Notes: generated by a model from the letters alone, not told the origin. A stretch of DNA of 64,000 nt from Natranaerobius thermophilus JW/NM-WN-LF (GCF_000020005.1 NC_010718.1:2004001-2068000), one strand, 5' to 3'. Positions 44,801 to 53,654 are shown, numbered from the stretch's first letter. Translations and numbers: made by a program.

Positions 44801-44910
44801 TATAAATCGATTGGTATTCTAGAAAAAGAAACAGTAGCCAGAAGTAATATAATAACAACAGCCATAATTATGGTAACTGGACGTTTTAGTGCAATTTTTG
44901 AAAGAAACAT
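41788..44910 (-). CDS. RND-family efflux pump (AcrB type) 2
   Basis: The 1,040-residue pump is a paralogue of pump 1 (shared IDLYPDMELPVLFVQTDYEGAG in part, GGLTLGIGMVVDSSIILLENI, VNNGIVMVDFINKLY). It has 12 membrane segments and acidic outer loops, and again one Asp in helix 4 (VDSS). ATG 44910 shares its first base with the adaptor's stop codon. It lies between adaptor and TetR genes, the same order as in operon 1, so the operons are probably an old duplication. Confidence 0.95.
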   Translation of the reverse strand: MFLSKIALKRPVTIIMAVVIILLLATVSFSRIPIDLYPDMELPVLFVQTDYEGAGPHEVENMVSRPLEETLSTVDNLSQITSISQQDSSQIIMEFDWGTDMDFAALDTRELIDMIGEQLPDDAGDPTVMQLDPDMMPILQVGINAPEMDLQEISELAEGTIQTQVERIEGVGEVNVMGGVEREIKIHVDPYLLSSYQEVSYENIREAIAANNMDISAGEIRDGDGKYAIRTIGQFEDPDEIKDIQIGVEGESPVKLGDVARVEDTVEDMEPLSRINQEPSVSLGIRNQSDANAVRVAQDVRAELANLEESLPGNVQFEIVTDQSTFIEESIDSIIEMGIIGAILAMIVLWLFLGNFRTTLIIGFAIPISIISTFNLMYFQGYTMNLITMGGLTLGIGMVVDSSIILLENIFRKREQGLSSYEGALQGSKEISGAIIAATLTSMAAFLPAAYTEGIAGIIFEPMAWTVVFALFASLLVALTLVPMLTDKVMGEGVDFNRKSYLPRKMDQGLQWLTNKYGQLVDWVLSKRFVVIVSFIGLMIITVLIFPLMGFEFFPPEDSGEITVDIQYPVGTPLDTTSDNLLELEEEISQVEGVETVFATAGGGGDFVVGGDSRSGTINVIMEDDHQRTTFEVVDEIRGLIPERGGVDVTVSADDMAEEGGGMEGEEDLTVLIKGDDMEELESISDEIAENALTVPGVVNTTTNFEDATMEIQIDVDEASADSYGLTTVTIGNFVRQVSEGELVSFYREGGEEYDITMEMEPSQGISVSTLESLLINTPTGEQVPLEEVASLEMAETPRQIEREDRVRTGTVGVQIEGRDIGRTAGDIREVLDESIELPPDYTMDFGGTYEMMMESFEGLGLALILAVLLVYMVMAAQFESLLYPFIVMFTIPLALIGVILALLVTGHSLSIVAFMGVIMLAGIVVNNGIVMVDFINKLYHEQGYNRIEAIVTAGKIRLRPILMTVLTTILGMLPMASGAGEGAEVRAPMAIAIIGGLAVSTIITLVLIPVVYSLFDDLRLRFHSKLARKEESGDLIVKN

Positions 44911-46262
44911 TAATTACCGCCCCCATGATTTTCACCATTAGTTATGTCAGAACTTTTTGCTTCTTGAAGATAATTTTTCTTTACTTCTTCTCCTGGAACA
45001 ACTTCTGATTGACCGCCTACGACTATCACATCATCTTCTTGTAGTCCATCAACGACTTGCAAATACCCTTCCTGGGAAATTCCTAATTCTAAAACATTAA
45101 AATCTATTGTACTATCCTGGTTTACCGTATAGATTCCTATTTCATCATTATGCTCTACCAGAGAACTACGAGGAACAGCCAGGACGTCTACATGTCTTTC
45201 AATGACTAGATAGTTTTCCGCAAACATACCAGTCCGGAGATCATTGTTTTCCTCTGTGATTGCTATTTCAACAGGATAGTTGCGTCCTTTTTCTGCTGGA
45301 ATCTCACCAATACGCTGAATCTCTCCTTGAAAATTCTCGTTAAGGGCGGGAATTCTAATTTCTGTTGAGTCCCCTACAGAGATCTGATGGACATAGGAGG
45401 CTGGGGCAGTAGCCGTCACCTGAAAAGTATCCTGATCCATAATCATAAAGGCAGGTTCCCCCGCTCCGGCCATTTCCCCTTCACTAAACTCTGAGGAAAC
45501 TATTGTGCCTGAAGCTGGTGCTTTCACTTGACTGTTTTCTTCCGCTCGCTTAGCTAGCTCTACTCCAGTTTCTGCTTGCCTCACTTGTGCCTCTAAAGCA
45601 TCAAGCTGTTCCTGTCTGGCGCCATCTTCTACAGCATCCTTAGCAGCTTCAGCTGATTCAAGTTGGGACTTGGCATTATTGTACTGCATTTCTGCTTGTT
45701 CAAGTTGTTGATCGGTAGCAAATTCTTCTTGATGCATTTCTTCTATTCTCTCAAGTTCTTTTTCAGCTTGCCTTAAGTTATCTTCAGCATTAGATACTGC
45801 ATTTTCAGCTTCGACTAACTCTGCATCTTGAGCTCCAGCCTCAGCTTCTTCTAAATTAGCTCTGGCTGCGTCTAAAGCAGCTTCGGCTTCTTGTCTTTGT
45901 AGTCTGGCGTCTTCACTATCTATTTCCATTAAGATATCATCCTGACTAACTTTATCTCCTTCTTCGTAATGAATTGTTTCTATTTCTCCACTGGCTTGGG
46001 GAATCACCAACCGATCATCGGCAGCTTCAACATTCCCTGATACTGTTACTGTTTTTTCAATGTTTTGCCTTGGCACTTGTTTAACATCTACTAGTGAGTG
46101 GTCTTGTTCCTTATCGACATTACTATTCTCCTCTTCAGCAAATCCATCACCGGTAAAATTGATAATAAAATAACCACTTACTATCGCCAAAACTGCCAAC
46201 CCAATAACTATCAATTTATTTCTGGATAATTTGAATTTAGAATTTTTTTGCTCTGTAGTCAT
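44910..46262 (-). CDS. membrane-fusion (adaptor) protein of efflux operon 2
   Basis: The adaptor has about 450 residues, with one N-terminal membrane helix (LIVIGLAVLAIVSGYFI). The lipoyl half-motif YEEGDKVSQDDILMEIDS, a coiled-coil hairpin of about 110 residues rich in Ala and Glu, KAPASGTIVSSEF and barrel domains follow. I start at ATG 46262 after GGGAGG; GTG-type starts upstream lie before that site. The second IS6-type element ends only about 12 bases upstream of the ribosome site, so transcription must now start inside the element or read through it. Confidence 0.93.
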   Translation of the reverse strand: MTTEQKNSKFKLSRNKLIVIGLAVLAIVSGYFIINFTGDGFAEEENSNVDKEQDHSLVDVKQVPRQNIEKTVTVSGNVEAADDRLVIPQASGEIETIHYEEGDKVSQDDILMEIDSEDARLQRQEAEAALDAARANLEEAEAGAQDAELVEAENAVSNAEDNLRQAEKELERIEEMHQEEFATDQQLEQAEMQYNNAKSQLESAEAAKDAVEDGARQEQLDALEAQVRQAETGVELAKRAEENSQVKAPASGTIVSSEFSEGEMAGAGEPAFMIMDQDTFQVTATAPASYVHQISVGDSTEIRIPALNENFQGEIQRIGEIPAEKGRNYPVEIAITEENNDLRTGMFAENYLVIERHVDVLAVPRSSLVEHNDEIGIYTVNQDSTIDFNVLELGISQEGYLQVVDGLQEDDVIVVGGQSEVVPGEEVKKNYLQEAKSSDITNGENHGGGN

Positions 46263-46286
46263 AATTAGCCTCCCAACCATTTATTT

Positions 46287-47512
46287 AGTTCTGTTAAGTT
46301 ATATGATATTTGAATCAGTCTCCGTCCCGGAGTTAAGATAGTTTTAGACAGAAATCAAAACCCTCCGGGAGAAAGGAGACTGATTCATGACTAAAGTTGT
46401 ATGCCCTAGATGCAATAACAACTGCTCTGACAAGTTTTATAAGTTTGGTTTTGATAATCATGGTCATCAAAAGTATCAATGTCAAGAATGTTTTAGTCAG
46501 TTTGCACCTAAGACACTTTCTAAAGGCGGGGATAAAAGAGGCCCTAATATGCCTCGCAAATATCCCTCTTGCCCTAAATGCGGGAAAGCTACGTTTTTAC
46601 ATCACGACTATGAATTTTATTCTAATTTGAGGTGTTGTGACAAAAGCTGTAATCATTCTTTCTATGTCCCTAAACCTCAAAGTATTCCTGAACCTTCGCA
46701 ACTTGATATTAACGGCAAAGTAGACTTCTCTAACATGAGACATCCTCTTCATACTATTATTCGAGCTCTTTACCTGTACTTCATTAATGGCAGCTCTACT
46801 AGAGGTGTCTCTCAATTCCTTCTTGATTGTGAAGGAATTAAAGTGTCTCATGTTACTATTGCTGACTGGACTAAAAAGTTTGCACCTCTTTTTCTTTATA
46901 TCTCTAGATATCTTAAACCTATTGATCTAGACTCTTCTGATGAGTGGCATGTTGACGAAACTGTAATTAAAATTAAAGGCCAAAGATTCTACGCCTGGAC
47001 TGTTATTGATGCTGAAACTAGATTTGTACTTGCATTTCATCTATCTCCTTACAGAGATAGCCAGGCTGCTTTTAAAGTGCTGAACTATGCTAAGAAACAT
47101 TTTGGACGACCTCATAGTATCGTCACAGATAGATATTGGGCTTACAATGCTCCAATTAAAGTTCTGTTTCCAAACTCTAATCACATCAGAGTCAAGTCTT
47201 TTCAAGATGATATCTCTAATAACTTAATTGAATCTTTTTTTCAGATTTTCAAAAGCTGGGTTAAGCAACGCAGAGGATTTGCTTCTTTCCAGTCAGCCAA
47301 CAAGTTGATTGCGGTATTTGTGTTTGCTTTTAACTTTGTTAGGACAAGCAATGTTTTGAATCAGTCTACTCCTGCTCAAGTTGCTGGGATTAATTACTCT
47401 AATCGTAATAGGACTTTTTGGCTTTTACATAGTAATAATGCCGCTTGACTGCCAAATCTTTTGAAATCTTGCGAGCAAGTGAGCTTATTTTTCATAACAA
47501 CTTAACAGACTC
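46287..47512 (+). mobile_element. IS6-type insertion sequence, copy B
   Basis: This second copy is 1,226 bp, the same as copy A, with the 8-bp target duplication ATTTATTT at 46279-46286 and 47513-47520. Its orientation opposes the efflux operon. It lies between the TolC-like gene and the adaptor gene of operon 2. Confidence 0.93.
46387..47448 (+). CDS. IS6-type transposase (copy B)
   Basis: The 353-residue DDE transposase is nearly identical to copy A. Visible differences include Lys for Arg in YKFGF, Met for Lys in NMPRK and Cys for Trp in RCCDKS. Zinc-ribbon cysteines and the catalytic Asp, Asp and Glu (DEWHVDET, VTDRYWAYN, NNLIESFF) are intact, so it is probably active. The same hairpin covers the ribosome site (46316-46382). 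Confidence 0.9.
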   Translation: MTKVVCPRCNNNCSDKFYKFGFDNHGHQKYQCQECFSQFAPKTLSKGGDKRGPNMPRKYPSCPKCGKATFLHHDYEFYSNLRCCDKSCNHSFYVPKPQSIPEPSQLDINGKVDFSNMRHPLHTIIRALYLYFINGSSTRGVSQFLLDCEGIKVSHVTIADWTKKFAPLFLYISRYLKPIDLDSSDEWHVDETVIKIKGQRFYAWTVIDAETRFVLAFHLSPYRDSQAAFKVLNYAKKHFGRPHSIVTDRYWAYNAPIKVLFPNSNHIRVKSFQDDISNNLIESFFQIFKSWVKQRRGFASFQSANKLIAVFVFAFNFVRTSNVLNQSTPAQVAGINYSNRNRTFWLLHSNNAA

Positions 47513-47552
47513 ATTTATTTCTAAGGGGAAAAATTATTTTTTGGATATTTAC

Positions 47553-47574
47553 TCCGTCCGACCGGTCGGTCGGA
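47553..47574. promoter_or_regulatory. GC-rich TetR-type operator stranded by the IS
   Basis: TCCGTCCGACC and GGTCGGTCGGA are complementary at 10 of 11 positions, with the perfect core CCGACCGGTCGG. It lies after the TolC-like gene and just upstream of IS copy B. Before the insertion it would have sat about 60 bases before the adaptor gene. Confidence 0.7.
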
Positions 47575-47611
47575 ATTTGCCATACCAATACATATTATTA
47601 AATGATAAAAT

Positions 47612-49210
47612 TTATCTGGGGCTTTGTCCCTCAGGGCCTGCTGGCTGCTGTCCTCCACCTGAAGGTTCCATACCTTGTTCATTCATATCCGGAGACATGG
47701 CAGGAGTTTCTCCCCCAAAATTCCTTTGTTCACCTGCTCCTGTTGGTATATCGACTAAGTATCCCTGTTTTAAAAGTTGTAGCTCTCGCTTAGCCAAATA
47801 GTTTTGATACTCTTGTTGATTTAAATTTCGCCTGGCTTCTTCTACTTCTACCATAGTATCTAAGACTTGTTTACTCGTTGCCATTCCCAAATCTTGCGAC
47901 AATTCTTCACCCCGCAGGAGTTCTTTTTGCAATTTTAATCGTTGGTCAGCATTTTTATAATCTCGTAAACTTTCATTAAAACCATTATAAGCTTCAAATA
48001 TTGATTTTTCTAATGTGCGTTCAGCCTCTTCCAGATCTAATTCAGCTTCTCGTAAGGCAACTTCTCTCTCCCTGTAATCACTTTCTGAAATATCATCTTG
48101 TTGCCTTGCCCAATCTAAATTATCTTCAGCATATTCTAACTGTTTCTCAGCTATCTTTATTTCTTCACCTTCCTCTAATGCCCTTTGTGTAAAAGTTTCC
48201 AAGTCAAGCTCTTGCTGAAAGCTTTCTAAGTCAAAATTCACTTCTGCCAGTTTAAGTTCCTTATCCGTTGAATAACCCAGGGTATCTAAAAATTCTTTTT
48301 CCATTTCCCTTTTATTTTCCTTTAATGATTTTAAAGCGTTTTCCATTTCGTTTTTTTCGAGTTCTACCATTTCAACTTGGACAGGTAAAGATTCACCAAG
48401 TTCGAGTTGCTGCCGTTCTTCTTCTAATAAGCGCTCAAAAGTGGAAATACTTTCTTCTATAGCTGCTATCTGTTCTTCAAGGGACAATAAACCTATATAA
48501 GTTGATTCTGCTCCAAATTTCATCACTTCTTTATTCGCTTCCCATTCCATTTCAGCAAGTTCTTCACCTTGTTCTGCTTCTTCTAGAGCTTGTTCCAGTT
48601 CTTTCTTGGCTTTTTCCATATCTTCCAATTCTTCATCCATCATCTCTTGAAAAATTTCAGACGCCATATCCTCTAACATTTCTTCCATATCTGATACCAT
48701 TTCTTCTATAGCATCCTGGATCGCTTCCTCAATTATCTCTTCAATCTCTTCTTCAGGAATAGGAAGTTCAGGTTCATCTCCATTAGGTGGTTCAAAAGGT
48801 ATTTCTGGATCATCATCTAGATTGACAGATGAGTTTTGAGCTAACAGGTTTCTATTAGAACTTTCAGTCTCCATCTTTAAAGCGTAGTCATTATCTTGAA
48901 CCTCTCCATCGATATCATCACTAAATCCATCCAGATCAAAATCACCATCTTCTAATTCCTCAATACCCTCTTCTAGCTCATCCAATTCATCTCGTAATCT
49001 TTCAACTGCTATGTTTAATTCTTCGAGTCCTAATCTAGCCCTATCAGCTTCACGAGAATGTTCTACAATTCGCCTTCGAGCTTTTTCCAAGGTAAGTTCT
49101 ACTACTTCCTTATTGTCATCATCACTATCTTCTGTAGCCGTAGTATTGACTGTAGTGAGAGAAACCACCATCATCATCACCAAAACACAAATCAGGGTTT
49201 TATAGTTCAT
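47612..49210 (-). CDS. TolC-like (OEP family) secreted helical protein 2
   Basis: The 532-residue protein has a signal peptide (MNYKTLICVLVMMMVVSLTT) and long, very acidic coiled coils. It shows TolC-like features STYIGLLSLEEQIA, LGYSTDKELKL and SIFEAYNGFNESLRDYKNADQ. An acidic insertion (about residues 80-190) resembles that of TolC-like protein 1, and the C-terminus is Gly, Pro and Gln rich. No clear beta-barrel strands are visible. It has its own promoter at 49313-49341, so IS copy B downstream does not silence it. ATG 49210 follows GGGGGAGTGGGGG. Confidence 0.75.
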   Translation of the reverse strand: MNYKTLICVLVMMMVVSLTTVNTTATEDSDDDNKEVVELTLEKARRRIVEHSREADRARLGLEELNIAVERLRDELDELEEGIEELEDGDFDLDGFSDDIDGEVQDNDYALKMETESSNRNLLAQNSSVNLDDDPEIPFEPPNGDEPELPIPEEEIEEIIEEAIQDAIEEMVSDMEEMLEDMASEIFQEMMDEELEDMEKAKKELEQALEEAEQGEELAEMEWEANKEVMKFGAESTYIGLLSLEEQIAAIEESISTFERLLEEERQQLELGESLPVQVEMVELEKNEMENALKSLKENKREMEKEFLDTLGYSTDKELKLAEVNFDLESFQQELDLETFTQRALEEGEEIKIAEKQLEYAEDNLDWARQQDDISESDYREREVALREAELDLEEAERTLEKSIFEAYNGFNESLRDYKNADQRLKLQKELLRGEELSQDLGMATSKQVLDTMVEVEEARRNLNQQEYQNYLAKRELQLLKQGYLVDIPTGAGEQRNFGGETPAMSPDMNEQGMEPSGGGQQPAGPEGQSPR

Positions 49211-49312
49211 TTAACCCCCACTCCCCCTTCTAAATTAAAATTAAGTACTGAGATAACTATATCTTAGCTGGTAATTTCTATCAATTACTATTATTAATTT
49301 ATTACAAACTAG

Positions 49313-49341
49313 ATTATATATAAATCAAACAAAATTGACAA
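49313..49341 (-). promoter_or_regulatory. promoter of TolC-like gene 2
   Basis: On the minus strand TTGTCA (49341-49336) and TATAAT (49318-49313) are exactly 17 bases apart, about 100 bases before the start codon. Confidence 0.7.
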
Positions 49342-49357
49342 TATTATTTTTTGACTT

Positions 49358-49398
49358 GGCTGTATTAAAGTTGAATGTTGATAACTGTAAAATTTCAA
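49358..49398 (+). repeat. dispersed palindromic repeat, copy 4 (half unit)
   Basis: GGCTGTATTAAAGTTGAATG, then TTGATAACTGTAAAATTTC, is nearly identical to the left half of copy 2. It ends one base from the amidase stop codon; the right half is missing. Confidence 0.75.
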
Positions 49399-49399
49399 C

Positions 49400-50866
49400 T
49401 TATTTCTGAGGTGGGACTCTATTACTTACTGCTTGTTCATAGCTATATGCAATCTTGATCAATTTACCTTCTTCGTAAGCTTTAGCTGTAAATGTCAAGC
49501 CAATGGGTTTTCCCGTACTGTTATAACCTGCAGGTACGGTAATAGAAGGATATCCTGCTCTAGCAGGTATATTTGCCCCTAAATTGGCCGGAAATATTAA
49601 CGCATCAAGATTATATTCTTCCATAACCGCGTCTATTCCCTTATCCTTGGAATAAAACAAATCGTGTTCTCTGCTTTTTAAGTACTCAGGCTCAGTAAGA
49701 GTACCTTTTGTTTTATTAGATTTTAATAGCCGTTCCTGTCCATATTTTAGAGCTATTTCTTTATTACGATAATTGAAATTTATCAGTTCTGTCAAGGACT
49801 TCACTGGTACTCTATCCCCTGTATTTCTTAAATAAGTGTTTATACCTACTTTAAATTCGTGAAGCAAGACATTTAAGTCCCAATCAATTTTAGGTGGATA
49901 AGTTATACCTGATACAATATGTGCTCCTAAATTTTCCAGATTTTTAATAGCTTTTTCTATCACGTCCAGTTCAGAATCCTCCAGTAAATTCAAAAACTCC
50001 TGTGAAACGCCAAGACGTGTACCTTTAAGGCCGTGAGCGTTTAGATAATTTGTGTATCTACCATCAATATCATCTTTTTTCGTCAATGTTACCGGATCTT
50101 TAGCATCTGGTCCTGATAGTATCTCAAGTAATATTGCTGCATCTTCCACTGTTCGAGCCATAGGTCCGGCAGTATCTTGGCTATGGGATATAGGTATAAT
50201 TCCCGACCTGCTCCAAAGTCCTACTGTAGGTTTTATCCCAACCACAGAATTATCACTAGCTGGACTCAAAATAGATCCACTAGTTTCTGTCCCAATTGCC
50301 AAGACTGTAAAATTAGCGGCTAAGGCTGCGGCCGATCCACTTGAAGAACCACCACAATCCAATTCACCAGGTCCATAGGGATTTAAAACTTGTCCACCTC
50401 GAGAGCTGTATCCATTAGGCATATTATCAGCCATAAAGTTAGCCCATTCAGTTAAATTTGCCTTACCTAGAATCACAGCACCAGCTTGTCTAAGTTTCTT
50501 AACTATAAAGGCATCCTCTCTAGCCACATGTTCTTCCAATGCTATAGATCCAGCACTTGTCCTCATTTTATCTTCAGTGTCAATATTATCCTTCAAAAGA
50601 ACAGGAATACCATGCAATTTACTTCTGGGACCTTTATATTTACGTTCCCGGTCTAAGGCTTGAGCGATCTGTAAAGCTTCAGGATTCATTTCTATAATTG
50701 AATTGATTTTAGGACCATCTTGATCTAAACATGCAATTCTATTTTGATACATTAAAACTAAATCACGACTAGTAATCTCGCCTTTCTCCATATAATCCTG
50801 TAATTCATCAACAGTTGTTTCCAACAGGTAATCCTGCTGCCATTTGTTAAGAAAGTGACTATACAC
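49400..50866 (-). CDS. amidase, amidase-signature family
   Basis: This enzyme of 488 residues hydrolyses an amide bond with a Ser-Ser-Lys triad. The Lys is in PVLLKDNIDT near residue 93, and the glycine/serine signature is GGSSSGSAAALAANF. The nucleophile Ser is in GTETSGSILSPAS, followed by GIKPTVGLWSRSGIIP. No GatB or GatC gene is near, and the C-terminal part (FPANLGANIPARAGYP) fits stand-alone amidases, so this is not the tRNA amidotransferase. No signal peptide is seen. GTG 50866 follows AAGGAGG at 6 bases. Confidence 0.9.
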   Translation of the reverse strand: MYSHFLNKWQQDYLLETTVDELQDYMEKGEITSRDLVLMYQNRIACLDQDGPKINSIIEMNPEALQIAQALDRERKYKGPRSKLHGIPVLLKDNIDTEDKMRTSAGSIALEEHVAREDAFIVKKLRQAGAVILGKANLTEWANFMADNMPNGYSSRGGQVLNPYGPGELDCGGSSSGSAAALAANFTVLAIGTETSGSILSPASDNSVVGIKPTVGLWSRSGIIPISHSQDTAGPMARTVEDAAILLEILSGPDAKDPVTLTKKDDIDGRYTNYLNAHGLKGTRLGVSQEFLNLLEDSELDVIEKAIKNLENLGAHIVSGITYPPKIDWDLNVLLHEFKVGINTYLRNTGDRVPVKSLTELINFNYRNKEIALKYGQERLLKSNKTKGTLTEPEYLKSREHDLFYSKDKGIDAVMEEYNLDALIFPANLGANIPARAGYPSITVPAGYNSTGKPIGLTFTAKAYEEGKLIKIAYSYEQAVSNRVPPQK

Positions 50867-51028
50867 TTTTAGCCTCCTTAATTAAGATAATTTTAAGGAA
50901 ATCACCCTGTTACACCCTCGCATGATCCGTTCTATTGAAGATTAACAGTAATAAGACTCATTAAATTTTAAAAGAATAGCTAAGTCACCTAGGGAAAAAC
51001 TAATAACAAAATTGAAAGGAGTATTTCT

Positions 51029-52524
51029 ATGTGTGGTATAGTTGCAGTCTACGATAAGGAATCTGGTGATCATAGACAATTAACAGAAATGTTGAATAAA
51101 TTGAATCATAGAGGACCAGATGAGGAAGAATTATGTAATTATAAAACTATGTATTTAGGTCATAAACGCCTATCGATTATTGGACCAAGTAAAGGACGTC
51201 AGCCTATCTCTAACGAAAACGATGACATTCATCTGGTTGTTAATGGTGAAGTTTACAACTATGAAGAATTAAAAACACAATTATCTAATCATAATTTTTC
51301 AACATTATCTGATAGTGAAGTCATTATTCATCTATATGAAGAACAAGGGATAGACTGTGTTAAAAATTTAGATGGTATGTTTGCTTTTGTACTCTCAGAT
51401 AATGAAAAACCTTTCGTAGCTCGCGACACTTTAGGGATAAAACCATTATATTATGCTGAGGAGGATGGCTGCTTATTTTTTGCCTCTGAAATGAAGTCCT
51501 TAGCTAATTTTGTGAAAGAAGTCAAAGAATTCCCTCCAGGTCATTATTTCACTCCAGAAACCGGATTTCAACAATTTCGAAAGATTCAGGTTTCTTATGC
51601 TAGTACTCAACAAAACAAAAGTATCAGTCTAAATCAAATAACAGAAGGCATTAGAACTAGATTAGAAGCTGCTGTAAAAAAACGAATGATGGCCCATGTC
51701 CCCTTAGGAGTTTTCTTAAGTGGAGGATTAGATAGCAGCCTAGTAGCTGCTTTGGCTAAAGAACACACCAAGAAAAAGCCTCTAAAGTCATTTTGTGTAG
51801 GGATGAAAGGAGGAAGTGATTTACCTGCTGCCAGACAAGTGGCTGAATATCTGGGCACAGACCATCATGAATTAATTTATAACGAACAGGATATTTTTGA
51901 ATCACTGCCGAGAGTAATTTATTTTTTAGAATCCTTCGATCCTTCTTTAATCCGAAGCGCTATTCCCACCTATTTTGTCTGCCGCTTGGCCTCTAAATAT
52001 GTAACAGTTATCCTATAGGGAGAAGGTGCTGATGAGTTATTTTCTGGTTACGAATATCTAAAAGATATCAAATCAGAAGAATTATTACATAAGGAACTTA
52101 TAAGGTCTCTAAATTCTTTGCACAATATTAATCTTCAACGTTTAGATCGAATGAGCATGGCATTTTCCATGGAGGGAAGAGTACCTTTTCTCGATTTAGA
52201 TTTAGTTGATTATGCCATAGCATTACCACCAGAAACGAAACTTCGTGGCGAAATGGAAAAGTGGATCCTTAGAAAAGCCTTTGAGGGCTATCTACCTGAT
52301 ATTTATGGCGTGAAAAGGCGGAATTCTCCCAGGGAGCAGGATCCAATGAATATATTAAGGAAATAATAGAAAGCCAGATTACAGATGAAGATTTTCAAAA
52401 CAATCGCCACGAAACTGACCCTCCACTACGCTCTAAAGAGGAACTCTATTATTATCGGATTTTCAAAAGATTTTATAAAAGTAAAAGTGCTGCAAAAACT
52501 GTAGGTCGATGGGCCACAGTATAA
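51029..52524 (+). pseudogene. asnB: asparagine synthetase (glutamine-hydrolysing), disrupted
   Basis: The N-terminal glutaminase domain starts with the nucleophile Cys2 (MCGIVAVYD) and contains LNHRGPDEEE and HKRLSII. The synthetase domain has the PP-loop SGGLDSS. A TAG at 52016-52018 replaces the Ser codon of the conserved SGEGADE segment. The same frame then goes on with GEGADELFSGYEY and RLDRMSMAFSMEGRVPFLD. Near 52315 the frame slips by one base; the correct continuation (AEFSQGAGS...) runs in another frame to TAA 52522. Total coding capacity is about 498 residues. Two lesions make a non-functional gene likely. ATG 51029 follows AAAGGAG. Confidence 0.9.
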
Positions 52525-52556
52525 GTTACGAGCTTCTTTTATAGAAGCTCGTAACT
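52524..52556. terminator. 13-bp perfect hairpin between convergent genes
   Basis: AGTTACGAGCTTC pairs with its complement around a 7-base loop. It overlaps the last codons of the pyridoxal kinase gene and the end of asnB. There is no T run, so termination may be weak. Confidence 0.5.
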
Positions 52557-53423
52557 ACCTACTAAAACAGGCATTTTTAAATTACCTAAAACTCGCTCTA
52601 GTAAAACGCCTTCCCTTTTAGGGAGTGTTTCACCATAGCTGGCTCTAATTGCAGCAGTTATAAATTGCACTCCCCGATCTAAGGATATTGGTAAGTTATC
52701 CCCCTGTAACAGACTTCCAACAATGACACTAGTAAAAGCATCTCCCGTTCCAGGGTAATGGGCAGGGATATAATCACAGCTAACTTTCCAATAGCGACCA
52801 TCTTCTCTATTATATGCCACCACATTAGTCTTATGAGGATCTTCAGCAGGAGCACTGGTAATAATCACCTTTTCTGGCCCCATTTGAGAAAGTTTGTATA
52901 ACCAATCTTTTATGGTATCTTTGTCGGCTTTAGTATCATAAGGTTCATCCAATAAAAAACATGCTTCCGTAAAATTAGGTGTGATAATATCCGCTTTAGC
53001 GACCAAATCACGCATTCTTTTCACCATGGTTTCATCCATGGTACTGTACAACTGTCCGTCATCAGCCATTACTGGATCTACTACCACTAAAGTGTCTTCA
53101 TATCCATTCCTAACTGCAAAGTTGTCAATAAAATCTGATATTATATCTACCTGTCGAGGAGACCCTAAGAAACCACTATATATACAATCAAATTCTAAAT
53201 TAAGTTTTTTCCAGTGGCCAAAAAAATCTACCATATTTTCCGTCAGATCAACAAAACTATATTCCTCAAAACCTCCAGTATGTGTTGATAATACAGCTGT
53301 TGGCACTGAACAAACCTGACTTCCCATGGTAGAAATAATTGGCACTACTACAGCTAGAGAAGATCGACCAAATCCTGCCAGGTCGTGGATTGCTGCAACT
53401 CTCTTAACTGTTCTTTTCGACAT
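52539..53423 (-). CDS. pdxY: pyridoxal/pyridoxamine kinase
   Basis: This is a ribokinase-fold enzyme of 294 residues that phosphorylates vitamin B6 forms. It shows AAIHDLAGFGRSSLA, the substrate-loop region VPTAVLSTHTGGF, VVDPVMADDGQLY, ITPNFTEACFLL, and the catalytic GTGDAF near residue 225, where Asp is the base. PdxK and PdxY share these motifs, so the exact subgroup is uncertain. ATG 53423 follows GGAGGGA. The gene stands alone. Confidence 0.88.
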   Translation of the reverse strand: MSKRTVKRVAAIHDLAGFGRSSLAVVVPIISTMGSQVCSVPTAVLSTHTGGFEEYSFVDLTENMVDFFGHWKKLNLEFDCIYSGFLGSPRQVDIISDFIDNFAVRNGYEDTLVVVDPVMADDGQLYSTMDETMVKRMRDLVAKADIITPNFTEACFLLDEPYDTKADKDTIKDWLYKLSQMGPEKVIITSAPAEDPHKTNVVAYNREDGRYWKVSCDYIPAHYPGTGDAFTSVIVGSLLQGDNLPISLDRGVQFITAAIRASYGETLPKREGVLLERVLGNLKMPVLVGSYELL

Positions 53424-53540
53424 TTAAATCCCTCCATTACGCTAGATGGTATATAGTTTATTTATCTTTTCTGATAGGGTAATTTCGACAACAAAAATAA
53501 AAATCCTTTGTGTTTTAAACATATATAATTTGATAAGTAT

Positions 53541-53567
53541 AAAAAAAATCCCGGGAAATTTCCCGAG
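53541..53567 (-). terminator. terminator of the tRNA operon
   Basis: On the minus strand CTCGGG, AAATTT, CCCGGG is followed by A and then eight T residues. It lies 13 bases after the last tRNA. Confidence 0.88.
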
Positions 53568-53579
53568 ACTTTTATCTTT

Positions 53580-53654
53580 TGGAGCGGGAAACGGGTTTCG
53601 AACCCGCGACCTCCGCCTTGGCAAGGCGGCGCTCTACCGCTGAGCTACTCCCGC
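53580..53654 (-). tRNA. tRNA-Gly (GCC)
   Basis: A complete cloverleaf with acceptor GCGGGAG, anticodon loop TTGCCAA and encoded CCA, 75 nt. It is the last gene of the tRNA operon. Confidence 0.96.

Noticed and set aside
49400-50866. Assignment of the amidase as GatA of the tRNA amidotransferase
   Set aside because: No gatB or gatC is adjacent and the C-terminal part resembles stand-alone amidases.
51029-52524. Amber codon in asnB read as pyrrolysine or another recoded residue
   Set aside because: The TAG replaces a conserved Ser in a segment where no special residue is known, and a separate frameshift downstream disables the gene anyway.
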